Below are positions 24,675 to 25,044 of a stretch of 25,044 bases of DNA, in pieces (the first letter of the stretch is position 1; the number at the start of each line of letters is the position of its first letter). The translations under genes were made by a program, and so were the position numbers. This DNA comes from Deltaproteobacteria bacterium (lineage in GTDB: Bacteria > Desulfobacterota > SM23-61). Location: NCBI GenBank assembly GCA_016234425.1, contig JACRCA010000164.1, forward strand, positions 1 to 25,044, given 5' to 3'. The notes beneath the pieces were generated by a model. The model had not been told where the DNA came from, searched no databases, and was given only the letters and a program-made list of their open reading frames with translations.

Positions 24675-24686
24675 CTCCAAAGTCAA
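24658..24686 (-). promoter_or_regulatory. Promoter of the regulator-transporter operon
   Basis: Minus-strand TTGACT (24681-24686) and TATAAA (24658-24663) are exactly 17 bp apart, both near consensus. Confidence 0.75.
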
Positions 24687-24770
24687 CCCCAAATTATCCT
24701 GCGATAAATATTTTTTAGCAAATCGGGGTCAGGTCTTGCAATGATGAATTGATTCTGGTAGGATGTGCAA

Positions 24771-24962
24771 ATGGCCCGACCATTACGAATTGAATTTCCC
24801 GGAGCGGTCTATCATGTGACCGCTCGGGGAAACGCCAGGCAACCGATCTTTCGCCACGGAGCGGACCGGAAAGCCTTCCTGGATGTTCTCTCTTCCGTCG
24901 TCGCAAGGTTCCACTGGCTTTGCCATGCTTACTGTCTGATGGATAATCACATCTTATGTTGA
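24771..24962 (+). pseudogene. RAYT-type (Y1, IS200-like) transposase, broken after 63 residues
   Basis: Begins MARPLRIEFPGAVYHVTARG and continues NARQPIFRHGADRKAFLDVL, the strong N-terminal signature of REP-associated tyrosine transposases, single-strand DNA endonucleases of the HUH class. The normal protein is over 200 residues and reads MDNHxHLL at the HUH motif. Here the frame is MDNH-ILC then TGA, so homology ends between the two metal-binding histidines and the enzyme must be inactive. The break coincides with a 22-bp palindrome. Start: AGGA about 8 nt before ATG 24771. Confidence 0.88.
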
Positions 24963-24974
24963 GCTCAACATAAG
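24953..24974. repeat. Perfect 22-bp palindrome at the transposase break
   Basis: CTTATGTTGAG is followed directly by its reverse complement CTCAACATAAG. It begins at the point where transposase homology ends and is therefore likely the end of, or a target for, an inserted element. Confidence 0.85.
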
Positions 24975-24979
24975 AAATG

Positions 24980-25031
24980 TTATGTGAAGCTCTGGATTAT
25001 GTGAAGTAGAGCTCCTTCATTTCTGGATTAT
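24980..25031. repeat. Interleaved short direct repeats at the window end
   Basis: TTATGTGAAG occurs at 24980-24989 and 24997-25006; TCTGGATTAT at 24991-25000 and 25022-25031. The TTATGT core also appears in the palindrome to the left. Such clusters are typical of recombinase-binding ends, but the element runs off the window. Confidence 0.55.
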
Positions 25032-25044
25032 CCCATATTTTCCC

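Noticed and set aside
1..25044. CRISPR array, tRNA or rRNA genes
   Set aside because: No regularly spaced direct repeats of CRISPR size and no tRNA or rRNA-like sequence were noticed by eye; a dedicated scan was not possible.

Overview
The window looks like part of an anaerobic, probably deltaproteobacterial (Desulfobacterota-type) chromosome. This is inferred from gene content: ADP-forming acyl-CoA synthetase, CaiB/BaiF CoA-transferase, MmgE/PrpD protein, many TRAP-TAXI and tripartite tricarboxylate (TTT) transporter genes, and selenoproteins. No rRNA or tRNA gene was seen to confirm it. Nearly all genes are on the minus strand; only one TRAP cassette (10387-13476) and a broken transposase at the right edge are on the plus strand.

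The main result is that two genes appear split by an in-frame TGA but are better read as full-length selenoproteins of the UGSC family (8145-9884 and 13868-15580). In both, the codon is UGA, it is followed directly by Gly-Ser-Cys, the frame and homology continue on both sides, and a perfect 7-bp stem with a GU-starting triloop lies 12 nt downstream, as expected for a bacterial SECIS element. In each protein the UGSC domain is fused to a conserved domain of about 400 residues that I cannot name. One copy ends 19 bp after a TctC binding-protein gene and overlaps a small TRAP-permease-like ORF. The other is separated from a second TRAP-TAXI cassette by a 500-bp divergent gap and lies upstream of CoA-dependent catabolic genes.

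Layout, left to right. 1-1574: start of an unknown gene and an amino-acid dehydrogenase. 1679-1705: bidirectional terminator. 1737-7861: acyl-CoA dehydrogenase, ADP-forming acyl-CoA synthetase, MmgE/PrpD protein and CaiB/BaiF CoA-transferase, an apparent organic-acid catabolic run. 8145-9884: selenoprotein 1 with a near-consensus promoter. 10387-13476: plus-strand TAXI binding protein and fused TRAP permease. 13638-18831: TRAP fragment, selenoprotein 2, TctC, TctA, TctB. 19042-22550: small ORF, TAXI protein, lipoprotein, fused TRAP permease. 23013-24634: duplicated gene tail, MOT1-type molybdate transporter and ModE-like regulator with a 28-bp palindromic operator candidate. 24771-25044: RAYT-type transposase broken inside its HUH motif.

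A working model is that three binding-protein-dependent transporters import organic acids, the UGSC selenoproteins perform a redox or reductive step on such substrates, and the CoA genes activate and oxidise the products. Only the genes and their arrangement are seen directly; the substrate and the model are inference.
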